A DNA stretch of 64,000 nt from Pirellulales bacterium (GCA_020846145.1 JADLEL010000051.1:1-64000), one strand, 5' to 3'; shown: positions 36,301 through 45,020, counted from the stretch's first letter. The notes: generated by a model not told the origin, from the sequence alone. A program made the numbers and translations.

Positions 36301-36451
36301 CGAAGGGCTGGAATTGCAAAAGGCGACCGTGGCCGCGGCCGGCAAACCGCTTACCGCCCAGGCCCGCGCGGAAGGCCGCAGTGTGCAGATTACGCTTGCC
36401 GATCCGGTGGTGTTAAGCAAGGGCGAAGTGTTGACCGTGGAATTGCGTTGA
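33371..36451 (+). CDS. Tat-exported GH116-type glucosylceramidase/beta-glucosidase-like enzyme with an inserted jelly-roll module
   Basis: A 1026-aa product related to non-lysosomal glucosylceramidase (GH116). The start MSCKPTRREFIQLTGAASVLL is a twin-arginine signal with AAGGAA upstream. The N-terminal beta-sandwich runs to about residue 250 (GMPICGITTGQLYLTGDGRL). Residues about 257-395, starting VLADFEGDDYGKWTVQGNAF, look like the jelly-roll module often attached to planctomycete GH32-like enzymes, here inserted within the N-terminal part. The alpha-barrel carries WEGVACCAGTCGHVWNYEHA with the region of the nucleophile Glu, and HNTYDINFFGPNTM with the likely acid/base Asp. The natural glucoside is unknown. 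Confidence 0.85.
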   Translation: MSCKPTRREFIQLTGAASVLLAAGSNMEAMAGPFEPKDIADHFVPVDKKLKPEWIKKMFEKGERTWYSGSDLSTIGMPICGITTGQLYLTGDGRLAHWDIFNMTRGANRAYEAGRRMTFPVKQGFAVQVEAGGKAAIRTLDAEGFPGVRFCGEYPLGFVEYKDESLPVSIALEAFSPFIPLNAADSALPMTVLQFTVKNTSSAPLEVGLAGWLQNAVSSINGDVMLGKRVNRAVRKDGLSLIESIAVASAPPKSTREPIVLADFEGDDYGKWTVQGNAFGDKPARGTLPGQQPVTGFQGRGLANSYLDGDGSRGKLTSPKFKIERPFINFLIGGGNRKGTRINLLVGGNVVRTKTGRDDERLLWTSWNVRDYEGQEAQIEILDRQAGSWGHINVDQIEMADVPRSSASGAPEKLPDFGSMALAMLGRGEEIILRPSLPEEKIAESLLDAPPARIPAEAESSIEKLLIGGLGKRIKLAAGQEEKVTFFVTWHFPNREQHGNFYTNRFSSAAAVAEYAAKNLDRLQGETHLWHKTWYDSTLPYWLLDRLFSTTSILATGTCQWWANGRFWAWEGVACCAGTCGHVWNYEHAMARLFPELERSVREMQDYDPKAGFVEATGEIHFRGESARLWAGDSQPGYVLKAYREHQMSSDSEFLKKLWQRIRKSMEFMILQDGDGDGLVEGQQHNTYDINFFGPNTMVGSLYLAALRAAAAMAREVGDLPFAEQCEKIYQSGREKTVAELFNGEYFIQKVDLGKYPMHQYGEGCLADQLFGEGWARQVGFEHIYPADKVRSALKAIWIYNWAPDVAPQNKAHPPQRWFARPGEAGLFTCTWPKSKHLGPKSVLYRDEVWTGIEYQVAGNMAWEGMLTEALAICRAVHERYHPSKYNPWNEIECGDHYSRAMASYGVFLALSGYEYFGPKRQLGFAPKITPEDFRGAFTTAEGWGTFAQKRAGGVQTERIEVRWGKLPLKTLRFELPEGLELQKATVAAAGKPLTAQARAEGRSVQITLADPVVLSKGEVLTVELR

Positions 36452-36799
36452 TTCGCGGTTTGATAGCGCCGCGGAGTTGCAGAATGAAACGCGCTGAATT
36501 GCCCGTTGTTGGACAAGCTGGCAAGAAACACGGTGAATACGAGTAGCGCGAAAGGCGAATTGCGCAAGCTTCATGAACGTGCAACAGATGGGCTGATGGG
36601 CATCCGGCGTTCGTTAGCGCCAATGAACCACCGGCCTCGCGAGACAATCTAATAGAATCACTCGGAAAATGTACGTCTTGGCCGATTCCTCCTGTGCCTG
36701 CGGCACCCCGATAGCAGAGCTATCGCGGCCACCCGCCGATTCCCCGCATCCTGTGCAACGAGGAGTTGGAGTGGTGCCAGTCCCGTGAGATAACCGGCA
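36452..36799. other. Gap before the vsr island, with one CCCCGATAGC hairpin
   Basis: 348 bp without a supportable gene. At 36700-36733, CCCCGATAGC-AGA-GCTATCG forms a hairpin related to the pair at 42776-42896. No promoter or attachment site is clear, but this is the left boundary of the vsr/GHKL/methylase island. Confidence 0.5.
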
Positions 36800-37285
36800 A
36801 TGACCGACACTTTTACGAAAGAAAAACGCCGCGCGATCATGCAAGCGGTCCGCCGTAAGCGGACATGGCCGGAGGATGTTCTGGCCGCCCGTTTCCGTAA
36901 ACACGGCTTGCGGTTTCGCCGCAACGTGGCCGACTTACCGGGCAAGCCGGACATCTTTTTTTCCGACGCCCGCGTGGCAGTCTTCGTACACGGTTGCTTT
37001 TGGCACGGACACACACGCTGTGAAAAAGGCCGAAAGCGTCCGAAAACCAACACGACCTATTGGAAAGCGAAGATTCAACGAAATCAGCGACGCGACCGCC
37101 GAGCCGCCAGACAACTGCGGGCACTCGGTATCAGCGTCTTTACGGTTTGGGAGTGCGAACTATCGGCGACCGGTCTGCCGAAGCGGCTCCTTACCCGTCT
37201 ATATTCCTCGAATACGAAAGCAATCTACAATGCCTCTCATTCCGAATGCCAAACTCAAGTTCAAGGTCGCCCCACATATTGTTGA
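36800..37285 (+). CDS. vsr: Very short patch repair (Vsr) endonuclease
   Basis: A 161-aa strand-nicking endonuclease of the Vsr family, which repairs T:G mismatches left by deamination of 5-methylcytosine. Family landmarks are present: RKRTWPEDVLAARFRKHGL, LPGKPDIFF with the catalytic Asp, FVHGCFWHGH with zinc and active-site His/Cys residues, and VWECEL near the end. The product is slightly longer than usual; its last ~19 residues are encoded in the 56-bp overlap with the GHKL-nuclease gene, which argues for coupled translation. A cytosine methyltransferase lies 2 kb further on, as expected for Vsr. In this setting it may instead serve as a restriction component. Confidence 0.92.
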   Translation: MTDTFTKEKRRAIMQAVRRKRTWPEDVLAARFRKHGLRFRRNVADLPGKPDIFFSDARVAVFVHGCFWHGHTRCEKGRKRPKTNTTYWKAKIQRNQRRDRRAARQLRALGISVFTVWECELSATGLPKRLLTRLYSSNTKAIYNASHSECQTQVQGRPTYC

Positions 37286-39323
37286 GGACTTGGGGCTTAA
37301 TCTGTATACGACTCTTCCGAGAGTGTTGGTAGAGTTCGTCGCTAATGCATACGACGCAGACTCATCGTTTGTGAACATCAAACTAGACCATGAACGCATC
37401 AAAAAGGCCCGTGAGGTCGTAAAGAAGCAATATGAACTTGACAAGGCCAACCATCAGAGTGAAGGGGGGGCTGTTGCACCGCTTGAAACCCGTACGCTTC
37501 CGGGCGACCTGCAAATCGTTATCGAAGACGGCGGGTTCGGTATGTCGCGAGACGACCTCAACGAAAAATTTCTGTTTGCGGGCCGTCGTCGCCGATCTGA
37601 GGAACCGGCCGCTAAGGGCCGTACCCCTAAAGGCCGCCCCATCATGGGACGAAAAGGTCTGGGGAAGCTAGCTGGCTTCGGTGTAGCGAAGCTGGTAGAG
37701 GTTGTCACTCGAAAGGCCGGCGAAAATCATGCTACAAAAGTGACGCTCGACTACAGCGAACTCGTTAAGAAACAAAGCGTACATGAGATTGAAGTGCCTG
37801 ACGAAACGATAGTGAACGGAGCAGGCATCAAACCATCGGGTACAAGAATCGTCCTTTCAAGGCTGCTTTACGACCCGCTGAAAAGTCGTGCAAGGACTAT
37901 TCAGGAAGAGATTGCGGATTACTTCGCACAGATTGATCCGGCCGATTTCGTGATTCGACTGAACGACAATCCGATAAGGCCCGCCACCAGGAACTTGGCG
38001 TTCGCTTGGCCCGAACCGGACAGCGTGCTGATCGAGCAGTTTATTGAGAAGTCTCTCCCCCGCGAGGGCGGCGGGGAGATCAAGTTCGCTTATCGAATTC
38101 GTTTTACTGCTCCCAACGAAGCTCTTGAGGCCGAACAACGTGGTGTTCGCGTTTATGCTCACAAACGGCTGGCCGCTTCCCCTTCGTTGCTTGGTGCTGA
38201 CACGAACATGCACGGGTTCCGAATGACAGACTACATGGACGGGGTAGTTCATGCCGACTTCATCGACGAAGAAGAAGCAGATTACATTGCGACCGATCGC
38301 GGGTCGTTGCGGTGGGAGTCGCCGCTTCTTTCGGGAATGTTCGATTTTCTGAGCAATGAGATCAAAGAAGCGTGTAAACAGTACCAGAAAAGGCGTGACG
38401 AGCAATCGCCGAATATCGTCAAGAAAGATGCGTTCACTGTTGCCGAGATTAGCAAGTATGATCTCTCGAAAAAGGATCGCCGCATGGCACTTCGGTTTGC
38501 CGTCATACTGGAAAAGTCATGCAAGCGGGGAGTAGATGATCCGGTCTATCAGAGCACTCTTCCCCCGCTCGTCAAGGGAATTGGGCACGGCAATGTTCTC
38601 TCGGCAATTACCGTATTGGCCGATCAAAGGCACCCAAACCTCGACAACGTGGTTCGCGAAATGGTTCGCCTTACCAAGGATGAATTTGACCTATTCATTG
38701 GTGCCGTGAAAGGGAGGCTGAAAGGCGTTGAGGCTCTGAAAAAAATTGTGGAACATGTAGATTTTCGGGCAAAGAGAAATGAAAGGAGAATCCAAGAACT
38801 GTTTGAACGATGCCCTTGGATGGTCGATCCGACGTACACGCAGTTCTTAACCGCAGACGTTAGCCTTGGCACCGTTTTCAAGAGACTCGCCCAGGAACTC
38901 GGAATCGGGCAGTACGCAAGCAGTTCCAACAACGGAAAGGAACCAGATCTGGTATTTCTAATCGGAAACACCAGCCTTTGCAGGCTGGTCATCGTCGAAC
39001 TTAAGGCATCCAATATCGAGTTGGAGTCAGACCACCTCGGTCAATTGGAATATTATATGCAACGTGCGGAAGAATGGCTGGAAGAACAAAACTGCCACGG
39101 GTTTCAAGTACATGGACACCTTATAGGCACTAAAGCATCTCCGAAGTCACGGGCGCAAGGGACTGTGATCCTGAGACGGCGAATTAAGGAATCCGGTCCC
39201 GATACGCCCTGGAGGGTCCGGGACTACATGGACGTGCTACGCGACACGCAGGCTGCACATGAAGAGTTACTCGACATCTATCACCGCATCGAGAAGGCAG
39301 CCGCAGAAGACGACGAGGATTAG
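37230..39323 (+). CDS. GHKL (MORC/MutL-like) ATPase fused to a C-terminal PDDEXK-type nuclease
   Basis: A 697-aa protein. I start it at ATG 37230 (MPLIPNAKLKFKVAPHIVED), within the vsr tail, because the longer ORF-track frame merely reads vsr out of frame. GHKL motifs are intact: EFVANAYDAD (E35, N39, D42), EDGGFGMS (D100) and GRKGLGKLAGFG (140-151). A transducer-like domain follows (about 200-330), then a helical region. The C-terminus (about 545-690) reads EPDLVFLIGN (D573) and LVIVELKAS (E590, K592), a plausible D-(E)xK nuclease core with a downstream Gln in GQLEYYM. Prokaryotic MutL/MORC-like ATPases linked to restriction-modification genes were described by Iyer, Abhiman and Aravind. Base composition looks less GC-rich than its neighbours, suggesting transfer. 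The defence role is inferred. Confidence 0.82.
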   Translation: MPLIPNAKLKFKVAPHIVEDLGLNLYTTLPRVLVEFVANAYDADSSFVNIKLDHERIKKAREVVKKQYELDKANHQSEGGAVAPLETRTLPGDLQIVIEDGGFGMSRDDLNEKFLFAGRRRRSEEPAAKGRTPKGRPIMGRKGLGKLAGFGVAKLVEVVTRKAGENHATKVTLDYSELVKKQSVHEIEVPDETIVNGAGIKPSGTRIVLSRLLYDPLKSRARTIQEEIADYFAQIDPADFVIRLNDNPIRPATRNLAFAWPEPDSVLIEQFIEKSLPREGGGEIKFAYRIRFTAPNEALEAEQRGVRVYAHKRLAASPSLLGADTNMHGFRMTDYMDGVVHADFIDEEEADYIATDRGSLRWESPLLSGMFDFLSNEIKEACKQYQKRRDEQSPNIVKKDAFTVAEISKYDLSKKDRRMALRFAVILEKSCKRGVDDPVYQSTLPPLVKGIGHGNVLSAITVLADQRHPNLDNVVREMVRLTKDEFDLFIGAVKGRLKGVEALKKIVEHVDFRAKRNERRIQELFERCPWMVDPTYTQFLTADVSLGTVFKRLAQELGIGQYASSSNNGKEPDLVFLIGNTSLCRLVIVELKASNIELESDHLGQLEYYMQRAEEWLEEQNCHGFQVHGHLIGTKASPKSRAQGTVILRRRIKESGPDTPWRVRDYMDVLRDTQAAHEELLDIYHRIEKAAAEDDED

Positions 39324-39324
39324 G

Positions 39325-40302
39325 TTACCATTGCAAGTGCCGCAACACTGCCGTAGCTATCGCTCGTCCTAGCCTGGGCGGCACGCTGTTTCCAATCTGC
39401 CGGGCAACTTGCGTAGGCAGCCCAGCAAACGTCCAGGAGTCGGGGATGCTGTGCAGGCGTGCGGCTTCGCGTAACGAGATCACTCGATGCTGTTCGGGGT
39501 GAATGTAACGACCTTTCGACGCATTCTGAAGTGCAGTCCGCAACGTGTTGCAGGGCGAGTCCCATTCCATTCGGCCCCATGCGTCCGTCACTTCGCATGA
39601 GACTTGCCACCAGGAGGGCGGGGCCAGACGGGGTGCTTTTCTCATCACGTCTCGCTTGTCACCGCCAGGGGGAATGACACGCATCCGGGCCAGAGCGACC
39701 TTAGAGGGTTTTGGAGAATAATGATGGTTCTTGCCGTCAGGTTCGGTCGGCAATCCTTCCCATGCCTGCCGAACAGTACGCACCCTTCGTCGTTGTTGCG
39801 GCTGAATAAAAATGCCCTCTCGGAATGCCACCGTGAAAGATCGCCGACGGTGTTGAGGAACACCGTAGTCGAAAGCGTCGAGAACGAACGCGGCAACTCC
39901 GTAATCGAGGCCCTTCAGCCGCCGCCCGAGAAGCCGCCATTCGTCTGACTCGAGGAAAGCGGAGACGTTTTCGATGACTATGACCTTTGGCCGCATTGAC
40001 TTCGCCCATCGGGCAACCTCAAGGCATAGAGAATTCCTCGGATCGTCGCTTCGACGAGCCCCAAGAGTCGAAAAACCTTGGCATGGAGGCCCGGAAATCA
40101 GAATATCACAACGCCCTGTCGGTTGCATCCGCAAAACGTCGCTTACTTCTATCTCCGGCCCCACGTTACGAACGTAAGTCTCGGCAGCCACGGAGTCGAT
40201 TTCAACGGCATGAATTATCCGGCAGCCGGCAGCACGGAAAGCCTGACTAAACAACCCGGCCCCGGCGAATAAGTCGACGACCGTTGGACGGGTATCAATC
40301 AC
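39325..40302 (-). CDS. DNA (cytosine-5) methyltransferase
   Basis: A 325-aa C5 methylase convergent with the GHKL-nuclease gene, only one base apart. Motif I is DLFAGAGLFSQAF, motif IV is SGPPCQGFS with the catalytic Cys, motif VI is IENVSAFL, motif VIII is PQHRRRSFTVAF, and motifs IX and X are ARLHSIPDSW and RQIGNSVPPRLG. The target-recognition region between VIII and IX is short. The ORF track starts at TTG 40341; I prefer GTG 40302 because GGAGACAGGAAA lies directly upstream and the family motif starts soon after. It should protect the sites cut by its partners and create the T:G lesions that Vsr repairs. Recognition sequence unknown. Confidence 0.93.
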   Translation of the reverse strand: MIDTRPTVVDLFAGAGLFSQAFRAAGCRIIHAVEIDSVAAETYVRNVGPEIEVSDVLRMQPTGRCDILISGPPCQGFSTLGARRSDDPRNSLCLEVARWAKSMRPKVIVIENVSAFLESDEWRLLGRRLKGLDYGVAAFVLDAFDYGVPQHRRRSFTVAFREGIFIQPQQRRRVRTVRQAWEGLPTEPDGKNHHYSPKPSKVALARMRVIPPGGDKRDVMRKAPRLAPPSWWQVSCEVTDAWGRMEWDSPCNTLRTALQNASKGRYIHPEQHRVISLREAARLHSIPDSWTFAGLPTQVARQIGNSVPPRLGRAIATAVLRHLQW

Positions 40303-40606
40303 TTTCCTGTCTCCCTGTTTGCAGTAAGTGAATATCGACAATCCGCTACTTGGCCGACACGATTTTTTCGATTTTTCGGATTGTGGCGGTTGTATAAGAT
40401 GCGGCAGGGTAACACGTCCCTGAAAGAGCCTTCGGTGTCAAGGGGAATTCCGGTGCTTTTTATATATTTTTTAGCGGATAAGCGGAAAGGGGCTTCGTGA
40501 ACGGGATCGACGGGGTGTTTTCGGGTTCTGCTTTTCCTTCCAAACTGCTGGGCAAGCCAGCAGTGGCATCCAACGCGTCAACTGAGGGCGGTCGGGGCAG
40601 CAGGTT

Positions 40607-42625
40607 TTATTTCGCGGCATCGCAGTTGTTCATCCGCACCACCGCTTCCCACTCGGCGATGGTTTCGCCGCGCGCGGAGCGGCGTTTTTGGCCGACGTAG
40701 TTCAGGTAGAGCCGGTCGGTGGCGCGGCCGCGCTGCATGGTCTTTTCCCCCAGATAACGGGCCGCAAGCGGCTGCGCGGATGCAATATCGAGAATGCCGT
40801 CCACGACGATGTGCTTCGCCGACGGGCCTTTCAGGATTATCCCGCTGAGCGCGGGCACTTCGACGACGCGGTTATCGAATTGAATCCGCCGCGCGTCGTG
40901 GCTATAAACCCATCGGGGATTGTTGAGTATTCCGATCAGACCCGTGGCGATCTCCTCGGTCTCGATGTCCTTAAGCGCGACCAGCTTTTCGGACGCGGTC
41001 CACGTGCCGTCGGCCTGGGAACGGAATTTCAATTCGGCGCGGACGGCGTCGCCGTGTTTCACCGCCAGCGAGGCCAGGAAACCGTCGGCGGTTTCATCGA
41101 CCTTCGCGGAGTCGAGCGTTAGCGGCAGCGGTTTATTATCCCCGGCAAGCCGGATCTGGCCGACGCCGCTCCGTTGATCGGGGGAAATCAGCCGGTCCAT
41201 CTTCATCGGCGTCGCCATCGCCATGATCCGCGCGCCCCAGCTTACCGAGTGGACCGCCGACGGCGTGCGATGGAGGATGATCTTGCCGGAATCGAGCCGC
41301 CGCACGCCGAGCCGTTCGGCCGGGCGATCGACGATCTCCTCGCCCGCCAGTTGCAGCACGAGCCAAACCCGCCCGAGCTCGCGGAAGACGCCTTCTTGCG
41401 CGCCGCGATAGACGATCTCGTCGGGTTCGTAAATCGCCCCGTCGGCGCGGCGGGCCTGCATCTTTTCGGCGATCGTCGCCGAAACGTTCAACGCCCGCCA
41501 GGCGTCGGGGTGGCGGCCCAAGCCCGCCATCAGCGCATGGATGTGCATCCAAGCGGGATTGCGATACATCTCCCAGTCCTGACCGTTGGGATAGGCGAAG
41601 CCGCCGTCGGCCAGCGCGAACCACAACAAGTTCTCGTACAACGGCCGGACATTGTGAAACAGGGCATCGGGGGGACGGCGGCCGGTTACCCGATAATCGA
41701 AGTCGCAGGTCAAGAGCAAATTGAAGGTGGACATGTAGTCGGGATGGACGAAGCCGTGATTCTCGAGCGTGAAATCGTCGTGCAGGTTCGCGCCGGTGAA
41801 CTGCTCGGCGACCGTGCGGCCGTCCACCATTTCCCGCGAATGCTCGTCGGCGGACCGCAAAAACGAGGAGAGCGCCCAGCGCCGCAGCGTCTCCTCCCAT
41901 TTGCCGCGGCGCGGGTCGTCGGGCATGAGCGCGATCGCCGCGCTCACCGCGCCGGTGTTCCAGGCGTTTTCTTCGGCTTTCGTGTCGAGCTCGATTTGAT
42001 GCGGAGGCGTTCGATCGACGAAGCGGTCGGCTTCGTGCGCGACGACGCGGCGCGCCGCGCCGCGCAGTTCCGGCGGAAGATCGGCCCAGACCATCCAGGA
42101 TGCCCTCCCCATCAATTGCGCCCAATGGGCCGACTGCCACTGGTCGCCCCACCGTTTGCCGTCGTCGGTCGCGCGCGTGCCGGTTACGTGGGTCGCCGCC
42201 AAATATCGCAGCATCGGCAGGATTTTATTCTCGAAAAGCTCCTTGCGGTTCGCGCCCACGCGCGATTCGTCGAAGGGGCCGAAGCGGTACAAGAAGCAAA
42301 AACCCTCCAGGATCGCCGCGTTCGGCCGGATGTAGTGTTCGGTGCTGCGGCTCTCGGTGCTCAGGGAGCATTGCGGATCGGCGGGCCAAGGCCGTACTCG
42401 GGGCAACAGGAAACGGGCCTGATTCTCCGCAAGCCGATAGATGCGGTCTTGCATGGCGCGAATTTCCGGCCGTTTGAGTTCCGGCAGTTTCCAGGGCATG
42501 GCCTCCGTGGCGGGGGCGGCCGCCGTTTCGCCTGAGCTCGCGGCAAGCGGATTCCCGGCAAGCATCAGAAAGCCGATCGCCGGCAAAGCATAAGCCGGCC
42601 TACGAAGATAAATCGCTATTTTCAT
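40607..42625 (-). CDS. Exported protein of probable alpha-toroid polysaccharide lyase/hydrolase type
   Basis: A 672-aa secreted protein. The signal peptide is MKIAIYLRRPAYALPAIGFLMLAGNPLAA. Residues about 45-450 are helical with many Trp, Tyr and His residues and segments such as NAWNTGAVSAAIALM, HDDFTLENHGFVHPDYMSTF and FAYPNGQDWEMYRNPAW. These resemble the (alpha/alpha)-toroid of heparinase/alginate-lyase-like enzymes. The last 200 residues are beta-rich, as in lyases with a C-terminal sandwich. I cannot assign a family or substrate with confidence. It stands alone between the methylase island and a repeat-rich gap. Confidence 0.6.
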   Translation of the reverse strand: MKIAIYLRRPAYALPAIGFLMLAGNPLAASSGETAAAPATEAMPWKLPELKRPEIRAMQDRIYRLAENQARFLLPRVRPWPADPQCSLSTESRSTEHYIRPNAAILEGFCFLYRFGPFDESRVGANRKELFENKILPMLRYLAATHVTGTRATDDGKRWGDQWQSAHWAQLMGRASWMVWADLPPELRGAARRVVAHEADRFVDRTPPHQIELDTKAEENAWNTGAVSAAIALMPDDPRRGKWEETLRRWALSSFLRSADEHSREMVDGRTVAEQFTGANLHDDFTLENHGFVHPDYMSTFNLLLTCDFDYRVTGRRPPDALFHNVRPLYENLLWFALADGGFAYPNGQDWEMYRNPAWMHIHALMAGLGRHPDAWRALNVSATIAEKMQARRADGAIYEPDEIVYRGAQEGVFRELGRVWLVLQLAGEEIVDRPAERLGVRRLDSGKIILHRTPSAVHSVSWGARIMAMATPMKMDRLISPDQRSGVGQIRLAGDNKPLPLTLDSAKVDETADGFLASLAVKHGDAVRAELKFRSQADGTWTASEKLVALKDIETEEIATGLIGILNNPRWVYSHDARRIQFDNRVVEVPALSGIILKGPSAKHIVVDGILDIASAQPLAARYLGEKTMQRGRATDRLYLNYVGQKRRSARGETIAEWEAVVRMNNCDAAK

Positions 42626-42775
42626 GCAGATAGCCTTTCCTTCATTTGAGTTGTCCTTTATCCGTCATTCGGTCACCGCACCGAGCCGCATTTGAGCTAT
42701 TTTAGCCGAGGGAAGGGCGGGAGTGAATCCAGGCACAAAACGCCGGCCGTGTTGGCCGGGGATTCGCAATCGCGA

Positions 42776-42896
42776 GGTGGCCCCGATAGCTTGCCTATCG
42801 GAGCGGCGAAGCCGCAAGAGTTTTCAGGGATTGATTCCGATGCCTCTTGGGCCTTTGGCGCCCCGATAACCAAGCTATCGGGGGCACCCCGCGTTT
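42776..42896. repeat. Facing CCCCGATAGC palindromes
   Basis: CCCCGATAGC-TTG-CCTATCGG at the left and CCCCGATAAC-CAA-GCTATCGGGG at the right, about 55 nt apart. Each is a hairpin; a third member lies at 36700-36733. Confidence 0.75.
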
Positions 42897-42990
42897 CGAG
42901 GAGTTTTTTACTCAGAGAACTGCAATCTCCGTTTTTCCTTGAAAGCATTTTGCAGTTAGGCATTGCCCGACGATAAGTTGCCGGAATCGT

Positions 42991-43045
42991 AGTAGGCACA
43001 CTCCGTGTGCCGTCTGTGAATTACGGCACACGGAGTGTGCCTACT
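42991..43045. repeat. Perfect 23-nt inverted repeat AGTAGGCACACTCCGTGTGCCGT
   Basis: The arms AGTAGGCACACTCCGTGTGC... and their exact complement flank a 9-nt loop, and each arm also contains an inner GCACAC/GTGTGC palindrome. It lies in the 607-bp gap 42626-43232, which otherwise holds the CCCCGATAGC pair and no gene. Confidence 0.9.
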
Positions 43046-43232
43046 TTATAGGAATTCGGTAGTTTATTGTCGGACAGCGCCTTAGCTCAATAGCCCGGTT
43101 TCAAGTCTCCAAGAGAGGGGGATAAAAATGCCTTCGCGATTCTTTTATTCTGGACTTAACGGCATAATATGTGCATAATGGAGGGATAATGCCATGTAAG
43201 GAAGTTAGTTAGTCTAAGGAGGGGGGGTCATC

Positions 43233-43502
43233 ATGGGTTGGGAGCGTTTTTGGTCTTTGCAGCCAGAGCGTTTGATCTTGTGGTTGGCGGTCGTGGCCGC
43301 GATGATTGCCGTGGCGGCCTACTTCATTATGAAAATCCGTGCGAAAACGCTACAACGTGAACCGCCCGCCAGCGAAATGCTCTCAAAATTCCGGGAATTG
43401 CATAGCCGGGGTGAGCTAACCGACGAAGAATTCCGAACTATAAAAACGACGCTCACCGCGCAGCTCCAGAAAGAGTTAAACGACGGCGGCAAAACGGGTT
43501 AG
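43233..43502 (+). CDS. Small membrane protein with SHOCT domain
   Basis: An 89-aa protein with one N-terminal membrane helix (LILWLAVVAAMIAVAAYFIM, residues about 14-33) and a C-terminal SHOCT motif (SEMLSKFRELHSRGELTDEE and on to IKTTL). SHOCT domains mediate oligomerisation or are appended to other modules; stand-alone membrane versions are common in planctomycetes and have no known function. The start is well fixed by AAGGAGG. It is followed 204 bp later by clpX on the same strand, though no shared function is evident. Confidence 0.88.
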   Translation: MGWERFWSLQPERLILWLAVVAAMIAVAAYFIMKIRAKTLQREPPASEMLSKFRELHSRGELTDEEFRTIKTTLTAQLQKELNDGGKTG

Positions 43503-43706
43503 GATACTGCTTCCGGCCGCGGCGTATGCGTCGAATCGTGGAAGTTTACGGCCTGTAGGGATGCGGGCATGGGGTGAGGGTAAACCGCGGCCCCTTCGCC
43601 TACGTAGAAATTGCATCATTGTCGAGAACCCAAGCAACCGATCACCTTTCGCCGATTCGCGTTTCAAACACGGCTGCACCGCCGGCGAAAGCGGGAAGGA
43701 AGGAAA

Positions 43707-44990
43707 ATGCCTACAGGACGCGACTTCACCACCGGGCGCCGCAGCGGCGGTCCCACCAAGAAAAACGCCTTCTGCTCTTTCTGTCGAAAGAGCTATCGCG
43801 ACGTCGGTCCCCTGGTCGAAGGGCCGGGCGACGTTTACATCTGCGGCGAGTGCATCGATCTCTGCCAGTCGATCCTCGATCAGGAACGCCGCCGCCGCGG
43901 GACGAGCAAGCAGCTCTTCACCAAGGTTCCCACTCCGCGGCAATTGGTGCAATCGCTCGACCAGTACGTCATCGGCCAGGACTACGCCAAGAAGGTGCTT
44001 TCCGTGGCGGTGCATAGCCACTACAAGCGGCTGATGCACGGCGCGAACGCGCCGGAAGTCGAAATCGACAAATCGAACATCCTCTTGATCGGCCCGACGG
44101 GTTCGGGCAAGACGCTCTTGGCGCAGACGCTCGCCCGGGTGCTCGACGTGCCCTTCGCCATCGGCGACGCCACCACGCTGACCGAAGCCGGCTACGTGGG
44201 CGAGGACGTGGAAAACCTGCTCCTCAAGCTGCTGCACGCGGCCGATTTCGACGTCGAATCGGCGCAGCGCGGCGTGCTCTACATCGACGAGATCGACAAG
44301 ATCGGCAAGACCAGCCAGAACGTCTCGATCACCCGCGACGTTTCCGGCGAAGGCGTGCAGCAAGCGCTGTTGAAAATGCTCGAGGGGACGATCGCCAACG
44401 TGCCGCCTCAAGGCGGACGGAAGCATCCCGAGCAGCAATACATCCAGATGGACACCTCGAACATCCTCTTCATCTGCGGCGGCACGTTCGTGGGCTTGGA
44501 CGACATCATCGGCAAGCGGATGGGCAAACGGACTATCGGCTTCACCCAAGAGGGCGTGCATCGCGATCAAATGGAGTTGGGCGACCTCTTGGCGCAGGTC
44601 ACGAGCGACGACCTCTTGGAATTCGGCATGATCCCCGAATTCGTCGGCCGCTTGCCGATCGTCTCGACGCTCCGTCCGCTCGACATGGAAGCTATGGTCC
44701 GCGTGCTGACCGAGCCGAAGAACGCGATGGTCAAGCAGTATCAAGCCCTCTTCGGCATGGAAAACGCGGAACTGGCCTTCACCGACGCGGCGCTGAAGGC
44801 GATCGCCGAGAAGGCGATGCAAAAAGACACTGGCGCCCGCGCGCTCCGCTCGATCATCGAAGACGTGATGCTCGACGTGATGTTCGATCTGCCCGACCAG
44901 CCGGCCGGCACGCAGTACCTCATCAGCGAGGACAACGTGAGCCGCCGTCAGCCGGTGATTCCGCGGCGGGCGGAAGCAAAATCGGCGTGA
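43707..44990 (+). CDS. clpX: ATP-dependent Clp protease ATP-binding subunit ClpX
   Basis: ClpX unfolds tagged proteins and feeds them to ClpP in the cytoplasm. The 427-aa protein has the normal length. The N-terminal zinc-binding domain has [12 protein letters not shown] and ICGECIDLC (four Cys, residues about 22-52). Walker A is [15 protein letters not shown] (about 130-144) and Walker B is LYIDEIDKI (about 192-200). The pore region and [14 protein letters not shown] follow. The start at 43707 is preceded by GGAAGGAAA; the ORF track's extra 32 residues lack support. Unusually, neither clpP nor tig is adjacent. Confidence 0.96.
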   Translation: MPTGRDFTTGRRSGGPTKKNAFCSFCRKSYRDVGPLVEGPGDVYICGECIDLCQSILDQERRRRGTSKQLFTKVPTPRQLVQSLDQYVIGQDYAKKVLSVAVHSHYKRLMHGANAPEVEIDKSNILLIGPTGSGKTLLAQTLARVLDVPFAIGDATTLTEAGYVGEDVENLLLKLLHAADFDVESAQRGVLYIDEIDKIGKTSQNVSITRDVSGEGVQQALLKMLEGTIANVPPQGGRKHPEQQYIQMDTSNILFICGGTFVGLDDIIGKRMGKRTIGFTQEGVHRDQMELGDLLAQVTSDDLLEFGMIPEFVGRLPIVSTLRPLDMEAMVRVLTEPKNAMVKQYQALFGMENAELAFTDAALKAIAEKAMQKDTGARALRSIIEDVMLDVMFDLPDQPAGTQYLISEDNVSRRQPVIPRRAEAKSA

Positions 44991-45020
44991 GCGGCGCGAA
45001 TAACACATCATCACCACGAT

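Noticed and set aside
36452-40606. Attachment sites or an integrase bounding the vsr/methylase island
   Set aside because: I found no direct repeat, tRNA end or integrase at either edge, so integration by a known element is not supported.
43076-43125. tRNA-like words (TTAGCTCAAT, GGTTTCAAGTCTCC) upstream of the SHOCT gene
   Set aside because: No acceptor stem, anticodon arm or proper spacing between the D-like and T-like parts can be drawn.
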